NCBI RefSeq assembly: GCF_003665435.1
Contig: NZ_CP023407.1
Location: forward strand, 4,327,501 to 4,391,500
Origin: Streptomyces fungicidicus
GTDB taxonomy: Bacteria > Actinomycetota > Actinomycetes > Streptomycetales > Streptomycetaceae
Direction of reading: 5' to 3'
DNA: 64,000 nucleotides
The notes below the pieces were generated by a model. That model had not been told where the DNA came from, searched no databases, and saw nothing but the letters and a program-made list of their open reading frames with translations. This document shows positions 42,009 through 50,995 of the stretch, piece after piece (positions within the stretch are counted from its first letter, which is position 1; each line of letters begins with the position of its first letter). A program made the translations under genes and the position numbers.

Positions 42009-43325
42009 CTACGCGATGTGGTCCTCTTCCATCTCCGCCATGTGGCGCGCCTGGAAGCCCTCGGCGAGCGCCTTCAGGGCGCTCGGGCTCAGCGCCGTGC
42101 CGTACGTCGCCTCGATGTTGTCGCCGAGCACCCGCGGGGTCGGGTAGCTGCCGTCTATCGACTGGCGGAACACCTGGTAGTACGCCTCCTCGTCCGGGTC
42201 TGCGGCGGGGGTCCCGCCGCCCTCGCCCAGCTCGCGGGTGCGGCCGCCGGGGACCACCGGGATGGGGAAGCTGCCGGTCTCCTCGGGAGACGGCTCCTGG
42301 AGGGGAGGCTCCTCCTGGTACTGGTCCTGGTACTGCTCGGCCTGCTGCTGTTCCGCGACCCAGCGCGCGTACTCCTCGTCCGGGTCGTAGGTGGGGTCGT
42401 AGCCGCCGTGGTACTCGACGGTCCGGGGGTCCCGGGCGTGCAGCCACTGGTTCTGGTCCGTGTCCCCGTCCTCCTGGGACCCGGGGGCGGGGTGGGCCTC
42501 CAGCTCCAGGCGCTGCTCGCCGGAAGGCGCCGCCGGGCCGACCTGCGCCGCCCCGGCTCCACGGCCGCCGCCGGCCGTGTCGGCACGACCGGCCGTGGCC
42601 GAATCGAGCTCCGGGGCCGGGGGTATGAGCGCCGGTTCTATGCCGGCCGCCGCCAGACCCGCGGGGGCCGTGTCGGCCAGAGGGACGCCGTACTTGGCGA
42701 GGCGGAGCGGCATCAGGGACTCGACCGGGGCCTTGCGCCGCCAGGCGCGGCCGAAGCGGGAGCGCAGCCGGGCCTGGTAGACCAGGCGCTCCTGCTCCAG
42801 CTTGATCACCTGCTCGTACGAGCGCAGCTCCCACAGCTTCATCCGGCGCCACAGCAGGAACGTCGGTATCGGCGACAGCATCCAGCGGGTGAGGCGGACA
42901 CCCTCCATGTGCTTGTCGGCGGTGATGTCGGCGATCCGCCCGATCGCGTGCCGGGCCGCCTCCACCGAGACGACGAACAGCACCGGGATCACACCGTGCA
43001 TGCCCACACCGAGCGGGTCGGGCCACGCCGCCGCGCCGTTGAACGCGATCGTCGCCGCCGTCAGCAGCCACGCCGTCTGCCGCAGCAGCGGGAACGGGAT
43101 GCGGATCCAGGTCAGCAGCAGGTCCAGCGCCAGCAGGACGCAGATACCGGCGTCGATGCCGATGGGGAAGACGTAGCTGAAGTTCCCGAAGCCCTTCTGC
43201 AGGGCGAGTTCACGGACGGCCGCGTACGAACCGGCGAAGCCGATCCCGGCGATGATCACGGCACCGAAGACGACCACACCGATGAGAACCCGGTGCGTCC
43301 GTGTCAGCTGAAGTGGCGCGGCCAC
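42009..43325 (-). CDS. DUF2637 membrane protein (plasmid SpdB-like architecture)
   Basis: A 438-residue protein. Four hydrophobic helices span about residues 10-130 (VLIGVVVFGAVIIAGIGFAG; VFPIGIDAGICVLLALDLLL; TAWLLTAATIAFNGAAAW; GMHGVIPVLFVVSVEAARHA). A basic cytoplasmic region follows, then a long acidic, Gln/Glu/Tyr-rich low-complexity part and a final HTH-like segment (TYGTALSPSALKALAEGF). DUF2637 is shared by SpdB plasmid-spread proteins and chromosomal developmental loci; the role is unknown. GTG 43325 follows GGGAGGGGAG. It is monocistronic, between two terminator-like regions. Confidence 0.85.
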   Translation of the reverse strand: MAAPLQLTRTHRVLIGVVVFGAVIIAGIGFAGSYAAVRELALQKGFGNFSYVFPIGIDAGICVLLALDLLLTWIRIPFPLLRQTAWLLTAATIAFNGAAAWPDPLGVGMHGVIPVLFVVSVEAARHAIGRIADITADKHMEGVRLTRWMLSPIPTFLLWRRMKLWELRSYEQVIKLEQERLVYQARLRSRFGRAWRRKAPVESLMPLRLAKYGVPLADTAPAGLAAAGIEPALIPPAPELDSATAGRADTAGGGRGAGAAQVGPAAPSGEQRLELEAHPAPGSQEDGDTDQNQWLHARDPRTVEYHGGYDPTYDPDEEYARWVAEQQQAEQYQDQYQEEPPLQEPSPEETGSFPIPVVPGGRTRELGEGGGTPAADPDEEAYYQVFRQSIDGSYPTPRVLGDNIEATYGTALSPSALKALAEGFQARHMAEMEEDHIA

Positions 43326-43413
43326 CCGTACTCCCCTCCCAGTGCGTGTTGTTGCGCGCAACAGAGTGGCACATGTGTGCGGGGGACGGGTGGCCGGTTC
43401 TGCTTCAGCGGGC

Positions 43414-44262
43414 TCAGTCCTTGTCGGAGGCCTTGTCGGAATCCGACTTCGAGGCGGACTCGGACGGCGCCTTCGACGCCGAGCCGGAAGGCGAACCGCC
43501 CTCCTTCTCCGTGTCGTTGGCCTCCGTCACCGAGGCCACGGCCTCCTTGGCGGCCTTCTGCGCGTCCTTCATCAGGTCGTCGGCGGAGGGCGTCTTGTCC
43601 CCGGCGAGACCGGCGCCGTTGTAGTCGAGCGTGAGGACCACGTTCTCCACCCGCGCCACGACCGTCTGCTGCTTGAAGGCGCCTTCCTTCTTCTTCAGGT
43701 CGTAACGCACCGCCGTCGCCTCGTCACCGACCCCGGAGACCGGCTCCGACTTGGTGCCCTTGGCGCCCTCGGCGGACTGGGCGTCGGCCACCTGCTTGGC
43801 GTAGTACTTCTTGGCCAGCTCGTCCGCCGGGCCACGGGTGGTGTCCGAGTCGAAGCGCAGCAGCGAGACGCTGAGCCAGCGGAACTGCGAGCCCTTCACG
43901 CCATTGTTGTCCAGGCTGTTCCAGGAGCAGTTGGCGCGGGTGGAGATGTCGTCCGAGTTGCCCTCCTTGCCCGACTTCGCCTTCGGCGCCAGATCTTCGA
44001 GGGTCTTCTTGGACAGCACCGTGCACGCTTCCGGGAGCTTCCCGTACTTCGCCGCCCGCACGGTGGGGGAGGGGCTCGCGGACTTCGAGGCGGACGCGCT
44101 CGCGCCCTTGTCCTTGCCGTCGTCGGAGCCGGAGTCCGAGGAGCAGCCGGCGGCGACCAACGGGACGGCGGCCGCGCAGACAAGGACACGGGCGAGTCGC
44201 TTCACTCGCCGGCCGGACTGCTGCTCTCGCTGTGCTCGTCGCTGCATGGTTCCTTCACTCAT
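43414..44262 (-). CDS. DUF3558 lipoprotein
   Basis: A 282-residue secreted lipoprotein. A basic n-region precedes VLVCAAAVPLVAAGC, the signal core with lipobox Cys. The mature part has a Ser/Lys-rich linker, then the DUF3558 pattern (LPEACTVLSKKTLEDLAPKA; RANCSWNSL, with two Cys). DUF3558 is common in actinobacterial surface lipoproteins of unknown function. A second DUF3558 gene lies 119 bases upstream on the same strand, a tandem duplication. A second ATG at 44247 could be the start. Confidence 0.87.
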   Translation of the reverse strand: MSEGTMQRRAQREQQSGRRVKRLARVLVCAAAVPLVAAGCSSDSGSDDGKDKGASASASKSASPSPTVRAAKYGKLPEACTVLSKKTLEDLAPKAKSGKEGNSDDISTRANCSWNSLDNNGVKGSQFRWLSVSLLRFDSDTTRGPADELAKKYYAKQVADAQSAEGAKGTKSEPVSGVGDEATAVRYDLKKKEGAFKQQTVVARVENVVLTLDYNGAGLAGDKTPSADDLMKDAQKAAKEAVASVTEANDTEKEGGSPSGSASKAPSESASKSDSDKASDKD

Positions 44263-44381
44263 GACGCTCGTGTTCCCTGCGGTCGGGACGGGGTCCGAGG
44301 GGTCACCGTACGCGTTGACTCGCCCGTGTGGTCTTCCTTCGGGTGGTTCGCGCAGGGCGGTGAAGGGGTCGTGAACGGTGC

Positions 44382-45209
44382 TCAGCCGCCCAGCGAATCG
44401 GCCAGCTCGGAGGCCAGTTTCCGTGCCCTGTCCTGCAGTTCCTTGCTGTCCGGGACGGCGCCGACGGTCATCGGCTGCTCCGCGTACTCGATGGTCACGA
44501 TGACGTTGGACGTGCGGAACGCCACAGTCACGGTGCGCTGCCCGGCGGTCGAGCCGGAGCTGTCGAGCTCGTCGTCGAGGAACGCCTCCTCGCCCAGGTC
44601 CTCCAGCAGCCGGGGCCGCAGGTCGGTGGGGGCGGCGGAGGGCGGCACCGCGGAGCCGGACGGCGCGGAGGCGGAGGGGGAGGAGGCGGAGGCGGACGAA
44701 CTCGGGTCCGGGGTAGGGGCGATGGACGGCGTGCCGGACTCCGTGGTCGTCACCGTGGGCTCCGGGAGCTGCGCCGCCGTCCGCTTCGTCGCGAAGAGCT
44801 CGCCCGCCTGGGCGTCGTCGCTGACGGCGTTGTCGTAGGAGACGACCCGCTCGAAGTCGACCAGCAGATGGTCCGTCGCCAGCGACGACTCCACCTTCCA
44901 GCGGCAGCCGACCTTGCGGTCGGTGTCGTACGTGAGGGTCGCCTCGCCCGCGTACGCCTTCTCGCGCTGTGTCTCGTCGGCCATCTCCGCGACTCCGGGC
45001 AGGAGTTGGCCGAGGGTCTCGTCGGCGACCAGACCGCAGGGCTCGGGGAGCGTGGCGTATCTGCCGGGCTGGGCGGCCTGCGTCGACGTGCCGGCGCTTC
45101 CCGGGTTGGAGTTGTCCGACTGGCCGCCGTCGTCCGAGCTGCCGGTGCAGCCGGCCAGGACGGCCGCCAGGAGCGCGGCGACGCCGGGTACGTACGCCTT
45201 CCGCTGCAC
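44382..45209 (-). CDS. DUF3558 lipoprotein
   Basis: A 275-residue lipoprotein. The signal peptide MQRKAYVPGVAALLAAVLAG leads directly to Cys21 (LAGC). The DUF3558 core includes LPEPCGLVADETLGQLLPGV and VGCRWKVESS. A Ser/Ala-rich insertion occupies about residues 165-205. It is upstream of, and parallel to, the other DUF3558 gene, and divergent from rtcB. The two share domain order and cysteine placement but differ in sequence, so the duplication is old. Confidence 0.88.
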   Translation of the reverse strand: MQRKAYVPGVAALLAAVLAGCTGSSDDGGQSDNSNPGSAGTSTQAAQPGRYATLPEPCGLVADETLGQLLPGVAEMADETQREKAYAGEATLTYDTDRKVGCRWKVESSLATDHLLVDFERVVSYDNAVSDDAQAGELFATKRTAAQLPEPTVTTTESGTPSIAPTPDPSSSASASSPSASAPSGSAVPPSAAPTDLRPRLLEDLGEEAFLDDELDSSGSTAGQRTVTVAFRTSNVIVTIEYAEQPMTVGAVPDSKELQDRARKLASELADSLGG

Positions 45210-45424
45210 GTTCGGGTTCCTCTCGACGGTGGGTGCGGGCCGGGGCCCGCCGGGTCTCTCCAGTGTCCCCGCTGGTTAATCGCTTGCCGCACGGGGGCGG
45301 CTCCAGCAGACAATGTGTATCGCACGCACTGCCGTGGACGCCGGTCCGTCATCCCTTTTCGTCGACCTTGGCGCCGGTTTTGCGATTCGTGACTTCTGCT
45401 GTCTTTCGGGGGAATGGGGGCGTT

Positions 45425-46618
45425 GTGTCGTACGTGGAACTGCCGGGTGCCAAGGTGCCGATCCGGATGTGGACGGACCCGGCGACGGTGGAGGAGGGCG
45501 CGCTCCAGCAGCTGCGGAACGTGGCGACCCTGCCGTGGATCAAGGGCCTGGCCGTGATGCCGGACGTGCACTACGGCAAGGGGGCGACGGTCGGCTCGGT
45601 CATCGCGATGCGGGGCGCCGTGTGCCCGGCGGCGGTGGGCGTCGACATCGGCTGCGGGATGTCCGCGGTGCGGACGTCCCTGACGGCGAACGACCTCCCC
45701 GGTGACCTGTTCCGGCTCCGGTCGAAGATCGAGCAGGCGATCCCGGTGGGCCGGGGCATGCACGACGACCCGGTCGACCCGTTCCGCTTCCACGCCTTCG
45801 CGACCGGCGGCTGGGACGGCTTCTGGGAGCGCTTCGGCGGGGTGGCGGACGCGGTCAAGTTCCGCGAGGAACGCGCCACGAAGCAGATGGGAACACTCGG
45901 ATCCGGCAACCATTTTGTCGAAGTGTGTGTGGATTCGACCGATTCTGTCTGGCTTATGCTGCACTCCGGTTCCCGGAACATCGGCAAGGAGCTCGCCGAG
46001 CACCACATCGGCATCGCCCAGAAGCTCCCGCACAACCAGGGCCTGGTCGACCGCGACCTCGCCGTCTTCGTCGCGGACACCCCGCAGATGGCGGCGTACC
46101 GCAACGACCTGTTCTGGGCGCAGGAGTACGCGAAGTACAACCGCTCGATCATGATGGCACTTCTGAAGGACGTGGTCCGCAAGGAGTTCAAGAAGGCCAA
46201 GCCGCTCTTCGAGCAGGAGATCAGCGCGCACCACAACTACGTGGCCGAGGAGCGCTACGAGGGCGTGGACCTGCTCGTGACCCGCAAGGGCGCGATCCGC
46301 GCGGGCTCCGGCGAGTACGGGATCATCCCGGGGTCCATGGGCACGGGTTCGTACATCGTCAAGGGCCTCGGGAACACCAAGTCCTTCAACTCGGCGTCGC
46401 ACGGCGCCGGTCGGCGGATGAGCCGCAACGCGGCGAAGCGGCGCTTCTCGACGAAGGACCTGGAGGAGCAGACGCGGGGCGTGGAGTGCCGCAAGGACTC
46501 CGGCGTCGTGGACGAGATCCCGAGCGCGTACAAGCCGATCGAGCAGGTCATCGACCAGCAGCGGGACCTCGTCGAGGTCGTCGCCAAGCTGAAGCAGGTC
46601 GTCTGCGTCAAGGGCTAG
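45425..46618 (+). CDS. rtcB: RNA-splicing ligase RtcB
   Basis: A 397-residue GTP-dependent RNA ligase joining 2',3'-cyclic phosphate or 3'-phosphate ends to 5'-OH. Metal ligands lie in VMPDVHYGKGATVGSVIA and VGVDIGCGMSAVR (Asp and Cys). Further His ligands are in LGSGNHFVEV and HSGSRNIG. The guanylated His is in SHGAGRRMSRNAAKRRF. It starts at GTG (VSYVELPGAK) after G-rich DNA. No archease or RtcA gene is next to it. It is convergent with the SDR gene. Confidence 0.96.
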   Translation: MSYVELPGAKVPIRMWTDPATVEEGALQQLRNVATLPWIKGLAVMPDVHYGKGATVGSVIAMRGAVCPAAVGVDIGCGMSAVRTSLTANDLPGDLFRLRSKIEQAIPVGRGMHDDPVDPFRFHAFATGGWDGFWERFGGVADAVKFREERATKQMGTLGSGNHFVEVCVDSTDSVWLMLHSGSRNIGKELAEHHIGIAQKLPHNQGLVDRDLAVFVADTPQMAAYRNDLFWAQEYAKYNRSIMMALLKDVVRKEFKKAKPLFEQEISAHHNYVAEERYEGVDLLVTRKGAIRAGSGEYGIIPGSMGTGSYIVKGLGNTKSFNSASHGAGRRMSRNAAKRRFSTKDLEEQTRGVECRKDSGVVDEIPSAYKPIEQVIDQQRDLVEVVAKLKQVVCVKG

Positions 46619-46628
46619 CGCCCCGGCG

Positions 46629-47405
46629 TCACGCCTCGCGGTAGACCTTCGTGTTGGAGGCCTGGGCGCGGGGGCGGACGATCAGGAGGTCGATGTTGAC
46701 GTGGGGCGGGCGGGTGACCGCCCAGGTGATGGTGTCGGCGACGTCGTCGGCGGTGAGGGGGTCCGGCACGCCCTGGTAGACCTTCTCGGCCTTGGCCGTG
46801 TCGCCGCCGAAGCGGGTGAGGGCGAACTCCTCGGTCCTGACCATGCCGGGCGCGATCTCGATGACGCGCACCGGGCGGCCGACGATCTCCAGGCGCAGCG
46901 TCTCGGCGAGGACGTGGGCGCCGTGCTTGGCCGCGACGTAGCCCGCGCCGCCCTCGTAGGTGGCGTGGCCCGCGGTGGAGGAGACGATCACGACGGTGCC
47001 GTCGCCGCTCGCGTCCAGCTTGGGGAGCAGGGCCTGGGTGAGGTGGAGGGTGCCGAGGACGTTGGTCTCGTACATGGTGCGCCACTGGTCCGGGTCGCCG
47101 GTGGCGACCGGGTCGGCGCCGAGCGCGCCGCCGGCGTTGTTGACGAGGACGCCGACGGTCTTGAAGGCGGTGGCGAACTCGTCGACGGCGGCGCGGTCGG
47201 TGACGTCGAGGGGGTAGGCGGTGGCCTGGTGGCCGGCCGTGGTGATCTCCTCGGCGAGCGCCTCGATGCGGTCCTTGCGGCGGGCGGTGAGGACGACCCG
47301 GTAGCCGGCCTCGGCGAGCCGGCGGGCGGTGGCGGCGCCGATTCCGCTGCTCGCACCCGTGACGACGGCGATACGGGACGCGGCGGGCGGTACGGCGGTG
47401 GCCAT
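46629..47405 (-). CDS. SDR-family NADP-dependent oxidoreductase
   Basis: A 258-residue classical short-chain dehydrogenase. The cofactor site is AVVTGASSGIGAATARRLAE. NNAGGALGADPV is the NNAG motif, and VIVSSTAGHATYEGGAGYVAAKHG contains the catalytic Ser and Tyr-x3-Lys. It resembles the YdfG-type NADP-dependent reductases of beta-hydroxy acids or serine. ATG 47405 follows GAGGAG. The substrate is unknown. Confidence 0.92.
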   Translation of the reverse strand: MATAVPPAASRIAVVTGASSGIGAATARRLAEAGYRVVLTARRKDRIEALAEEITTAGHQATAYPLDVTDRAAVDEFATAFKTVGVLVNNAGGALGADPVATGDPDQWRTMYETNVLGTLHLTQALLPKLDASGDGTVVIVSSTAGHATYEGGAGYVAAKHGAHVLAETLRLEIVGRPVRVIEIAPGMVRTEEFALTRFGGDTAKAEKVYQGVPDPLTADDVADTITWAVTRPPHVNIDLLIVRPRAQASNTKVYREA

Positions 47406-47499
47406 GGGCTGCTCCTCGGACGTTCTGCTTCGTGTTGCTTCCTGGCGGGTACCCTGCGCGGCCAGCATAGGCGGGCGCCGCCGGGTGGCGGCGGGGGCG

Positions 47500-47835
47500 T
47501 CAGCCGTTGCGCGGGGCCCACATGATCAGGGCCATTCCGGCGAGGCAGACCAGCGCGCCGGAGATGTCCCAGCGGTCCGGGCGGTAGCCGTCGGCGACGA
47601 CGCCCCAGAGGATCGAGCCGGCGACGAAGATCCCGCCGTACGCGGCGAGCACGCGGCCGAAGTGGGCGTCGGGCTGGAAGGTGGCGACGAAGCCGTAGGC
47701 GCCGAGGGCGAGGACGCCGCCGGCCGCCCACATCCAGCCGCGGTGTTCGCGTACGCCCTGCCAGACCAGCCAGGCGCCGCCGATCTCCAGCACGGCGGCG
47801 AGGACGAACAGGGCGGCGGAGCGGAGGATCGGCAT
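47500..47835 (-). CDS. YnfA-family (UPF0060) small membrane protein
   Basis: A 111-residue protein with four transmembrane helices (SAALFVLAAVLEIGGAWLVW; WMWAAGGVLALGAYGFVATF; VLAAYGGIFVAGSILWGVVA; ISGALVCLAGMALIMWAP). The family pattern FxxxxxxEIGGxWLVW and DRWDxxGAxxCLxGxxII is clear. YnfA proteins are SMR-like and linked to small-molecule efflux in enterobacteria; the role here is unknown. It is divergent from the MarR regulator over 105 bases. Confidence 0.92.
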   Translation of the reverse strand: MPILRSAALFVLAAVLEIGGAWLVWQGVREHRGWMWAAGGVLALGAYGFVATFQPDAHFGRVLAAYGGIFVAGSILWGVVADGYRPDRWDISGALVCLAGMALIMWAPRNG

Positions 47836-47902
47836 GGGCGCAGCTTCGCACGCCGGACGTCACCTGATGGACGGCGCCTGCCAGGGCCCGGGGGCGTGGG
47901 AT

Positions 47903-47916
47903 ACATCCGCAGATGT
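47903..47916. promoter_or_regulatory. Inverted repeat in the YnfA/MarR divergent promoter
   Basis: ACATC and GATGT flank CGCA, 24 bases before the MarR start. The length and position suit a MarR dimer site between the regulator and the divergent YnfA gene. Inferred. Confidence 0.4.
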
Positions 47917-47940
47917 GGCAGGAGCGGAGAGGAGTCGCAC

Positions 47941-48426
47941 ATGCCCGAGGACGCGCGGCCGGGGCTGCTGGCCGAGCTGGCCGTGGTGTCCCGGCGCTAC
48001 ATGGCCGCGTACGCCCTGTTCGGCCAGGCGCTGGCCGACCACATGGGCCTGCACCCCACCGATGTGCAGTGCCTGAACCTGCTGACGCTGGAGGGCGGCC
48101 CGGTGACCACCACCCGGATCGGGCAGCTGACCGGTCTGACGACGGGGTCGGCGACGCGGCTGGTGGACCGGCTGGAGCGGGCGGGGTACGTGGTCAGGAA
48201 GCGGGACGCCGCGGACCGGCGGCTGGTGCTGGTGACGGTGGTGCCGGCGAAGGCCGCCGAGTTCGGGCGGGTGTGGGAGCGGCTCGGTGGCGGCTGGGTC
48301 GCGTTCTTCGAGGATCTCGACGACGCGCAGCTCGCCCTGTTCATCGACCACATGCGGCGTACGACGGAGTTCGGTGTGGAGCAGGCCGCGCGGCTGCGGG
48401 CGGGCGCCGTCGAGCGGACGGAATAG
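47941..48426 (+). CDS. MarR-family transcriptional regulator
   Basis: A 161-residue winged-helix regulator. The recognition part is GPVTTTRIGQLTGLTTGSAT and the wing is RAGYVVRKRDAADRRLVLVT, with the conserved DxR of MarR proteins. GGAGAGGAG precedes the ATG. It stands between ynfA-like (divergent) and the flavin monooxygenase operon (64 bases downstream, own -10 TATAGT at 48453). Control of one or both is likely. Ligand unknown. Confidence 0.92.
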   Translation: MPEDARPGLLAELAVVSRRYMAAYALFGQALADHMGLHPTDVQCLNLLTLEGGPVTTTRIGQLTGLTTGSATRLVDRLERAGYVVRKRDAADRRLVLVTVVPAKAAEFGRVWERLGGGWVAFFEDLDDAQLALFIDHMRRTTEFGVEQAARLRAGAVERTE

Positions 48427-48490
48427 CCGGGGCCGGTCCGCCGTTCCAGGGGTATAGTTGAACCGTAAACAACCTGGAGGGTGAGCGGTC

Positions 48491-49585
48491 ATGCAGTTCG
48501 GGATCTTCAGCGTCGGGGATGTCACGCCCGACCCGACGACGGGGCGTACGCCGACCGAGCGCGAGCGGATCAAGGCCATGGTCGCCATCGCGCTGAAGGC
48601 CGAGGAGGTGGGCCTCGACGTCTTCGCGACCGGCGAGCACCACAACCCGCCGTTCGTGCCGTCCTCGCCGACCACCATGCTCGGCTACATCGCGGCCCGC
48701 ACCGAGCGGCTGGTCCTCTCCACCTCGACGACGCTGATCACCACCAACGACCCGGTGAAGATCGCCGAGGACTTCGCGATGCTCCAGCACCTGGCCGACG
48801 GCCGGATGGACCTGATGATGGGCCGCGGGAACACCGGCCCGGTCTATCCCTGGTTCGGCAAGGACATCCGCCAGGGCATCAACCTGGCGATAGAGAACTA
48901 CGCCCTGCTCCACCGGCTGTGGCGCGAGGACGTCGTCGACTGGGAGGGCAAGTTCCGCACCCCGCTGCAGGGCTTCACCTCCACGCCCCGCCCGCTGGAC
49001 GGCGTGCCGCCGTTCGTCTGGCACGGCTCCATCCGCTCGCCGGAGATCGCCGAGCAGGCGGCGTACTACGGCGACGGCTTCTTCCACAACAACATCTTCT
49101 GGCCGGCCGACCACACCAAGCGCATGATCGAGCTGTACCGCAACCGCTACGCCCACTACGGCCACGGCACCCCCGAGCAGGCGATCGTCGGGCTCGGCGG
49201 CCAGGTGTTCATGCGGAAGAACTCGCAGGACGCGGTACGCGAGTTCCGCCCGTACTTCGACGTCGCGCCGGTCTACGGGCACGGGCCCTCGCTGGAGGAG
49301 TTCACCCGGCAGACCCCGCTGACCGTGGGCTCCCCGCAGCAGGTCATCGAGAAGACGCTGTCGTTCCGCGAGTACGCCGGTGACTACCAGCGCCAGCTGT
49401 TCCTGATGGACCACGCCGGACTGCCGCTGAAGACCGTCCTCGAGCAGCTCGACCTGCTCGGCGAGGAGGTCGTCCCGGTGCTGCGCGAGGAGTTCGCCAA
49501 GGACCGCCCGGCGAACGTGCCGGACGCGCCCACCCACGGCTCGCTGCTGGCGGGGGCGAAGGACAAGGAAGGAGCGCGGGCATGA
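48491..49585 (+). CDS. LLM-class flavin-dependent monooxygenase (CE1758-like)
   Basis: A 364-residue luciferase-like TIM-barrel protein, MQFGIFSVGDVTPDPTTGRT at the start. EVGLDVFATGEHHNPPFVPS is the family hallmark, with His residues near the flavin, and DLMMGRGNTGPVYPWFGKDI follows. It uses reduced FMN supplied by a partner reductase. The adjacent FMN reductase gene overlaps it by 4 bases (ATGA). The pair matches the CE1758/CE1759 arrangement of corynebacteria. The substrate is unknown. Confidence 0.92.
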   Translation: MQFGIFSVGDVTPDPTTGRTPTERERIKAMVAIALKAEEVGLDVFATGEHHNPPFVPSSPTTMLGYIAARTERLVLSTSTTLITTNDPVKIAEDFAMLQHLADGRMDLMMGRGNTGPVYPWFGKDIRQGINLAIENYALLHRLWREDVVDWEGKFRTPLQGFTSTPRPLDGVPPFVWHGSIRSPEIAEQAAYYGDGFFHNNIFWPADHTKRMIELYRNRYAHYGHGTPEQAIVGLGGQVFMRKNSQDAVREFRPYFDVAPVYGHGPSLEEFTRQTPLTVGSPQQVIEKTLSFREYAGDYQRQLFLMDHAGLPLKTVLEQLDLLGEEVVPVLREEFAKDRPANVPDAPTHGSLLAGAKDKEGARA

Positions 49586-50190
49586 GGCTCGTCGTCGTCT
49601 CGGCGGGACTGAGCGTCCCGTCGTCCACGCGGCTGCTCGGCGACCGCCTGGCCGCCGCGACCGCGGCGCAGACCCCGGCGGACGTCCAGGTGGTCGAGCT
49701 GCGGGACCTCGCCGTGGAGATCGCGCACAACTTCACCAACGGCTTCCCGGGGCGGGCGCTCGCCGACGCCTTCGACGCGGTGACCGCCGCCGACGGGCTG
49801 ATCGTGGTCACCCCGGTGTTCTCGGCGTCGTACAGCGGGCTGTTCAAGTCGTTCTTCGACACGCTGAGCGTGAGCGACCCCGAGGCCCTCGCCGGCAAGC
49901 CGGTGCTGATCGCGGCGACCGGCGGCACGGCCCGGCACTCGCTGGTGCTGGACCACGCGCTGCGGCCGCTCTTCTCCTACCTCAAGGCCGTCGTCGTCCC
50001 CACCGGCGTCTACGCCGCCTCGGAGGACTGGGGCGCCGAGGGGCTGGACGGGCGCGTCGAGCGCGCGGCCGGCGAGCTGGCGGCGCTGACGGCGGGACTG
50101 TCCGCCGCCCGTCCGCGTCCCACACGGGACTCCTTCGAAGAGGTCACCCCCTTCGAGGAGCGGCTCGCCGCGCTGCGGCCCACCGGGTGA
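49582..50190 (+). CDS. NADPH-dependent FMN reductase (CE1759-like)
   Basis: A 202-residue flavodoxin-fold reductase. LVVVSAGLSVPSSTRLLGDR binds the FMN phosphate and LIVVTPVFSASYSGLFKSFF is the second FMN-binding loop. It should deliver reduced FMN to the monooxygenase encoded just upstream, to which it is translationally coupled. A terminator hairpin follows at 50207-50239. Confidence 0.93.
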   Translation: MRLVVVSAGLSVPSSTRLLGDRLAAATAAQTPADVQVVELRDLAVEIAHNFTNGFPGRALADAFDAVTAADGLIVVTPVFSASYSGLFKSFFDTLSVSDPEALAGKPVLIAATGGTARHSLVLDHALRPLFSYLKAVVVPTGVYAASEDWGAEGLDGRVERAAGELAALTAGLSAARPRPTRDSFEEVTPFEERLAALRPTG

Positions 50191-50206
50191 GAGCGGAGTA
50201 AGAAGC

Positions 50207-50239
50207 GCGCCCCGGCACCGTCCGCCGGAGCCGGGGCGC
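50207..50239 (+). terminator. Terminator after the monooxygenase/FMN reductase operon
   Basis: A perfect 10-bp stem GCGCCCCGGC / GCCGGGGCGC with a 13-base loop, starting 17 bases after the FMN reductase stop. Confidence 0.8.
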
Positions 50240-50263
50240 CGCGGCGGTTGGCAGACTGGGGGC

Positions 50264-50995
50264 GTGCCGCACACCGTTCTGCTCGCCGAAGACGACCGCG
50301 CCATCCGCAACGCCCTGGAGCGCGCCCTGACCCTGGAGGGCTACCGGGTCACGGCCGTCGCCGACGGTGTCGAGGCCCTCGCGCAGGCCCACCGCAGCCG
50401 GCCCGACGTGCTGGTGCTGGACGTGATGATGCCCGGCATCGACGGGCTCCAGGTCTGCCGGGTGCTGCGCGCCGAGGGCGACAGCACCCCGGTGCTGATG
50501 CTGACGGCGCTGGTGGAGACCGCCGACCGGATCGCCGGACTGGACGCGGGCGCCGACGACTACGTCGTCAAGCCCTTCGACGTCGAGGAGGTCTTCGCCC
50601 GGCTGCGCGCGCTGCTGCGCCGGGCGGCGCCGGTGACACCGGTTCCCGAGCCCGTCAGGGAGCCCGCCGAGGAGCCGAAGCCGGACACCTCCGGGCGGTT
50701 CGTGGAGGCGGCCGGACTGCGCATGGACCCGCAGGCCCGCCGGGCCTGGCGCGGCCGGCGGGAGCTGGAGCTGACCCGCACCGAGTTCGAACTGCTGGAG
50801 CTGCTGATCCGCAACGCGGGCGTCGTCCTCGACCACTCCACCATCTACGACCGCATCTGGGGCTACGACTTCGGCCCCGGCTCCAAGAACCTCGCCGTCT
50901 ACGTCGGCTATCTGCGCCGCAAGCTCGACGACCCCGGCGCGCCGCAGCTGATCCACACCGTGCGCGGAGTGGGTTACGTGCTGCGGGAGGGCTGA
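50264..50995 (+). CDS. OmpR-family response regulator (MprA-like)
   Basis: A 243-residue regulator. The receiver has acidic D11-D12-type residues (LLAEDDRAIRNALE), phospho-acceptor D53 (VLVLDVMMPGIDGLQV), switch residue in LMLTAL and Lys in DYVVKPFD. A polar linker of about 30 residues leads to the winged helix (LTRTEFELLELLIRNAGVVL; LAVYVGYLRRKLDDPGAPQL). The start is GTG 50264. The kinase GTG begins directly after the stop codon. The pair resembles MprAB, an envelope-stress system. Confidence 0.94.
   Translation: MPHTVLLAEDDRAIRNALERALTLEGYRVTAVADGVEALAQAHRSRPDVLVLDVMMPGIDGLQVCRVLRAEGDSTPVLMLTALVETADRIAGLDAGADDYVVKPFDVEEVFARLRALLRRAAPVTPVPEPVREPAEEPKPDTSGRFVEAAGLRMDPQARRAWRGRRELELTRTEFELLELLIRNAGVVLDHSTIYDRIWGYDFGPGSKNLAVYVGYLRRKLDDPGAPQLIHTVRGVGYVLREG

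Noticed and set aside
48453..48476. Possible inverted repeat GTTG-N9-CAAC before the monooxygenase gene as a MarR operator
   Set aside because: The arms match at only four bases and the inner positions are not symmetrical. The TATAGT -10 is better supported than an operator.
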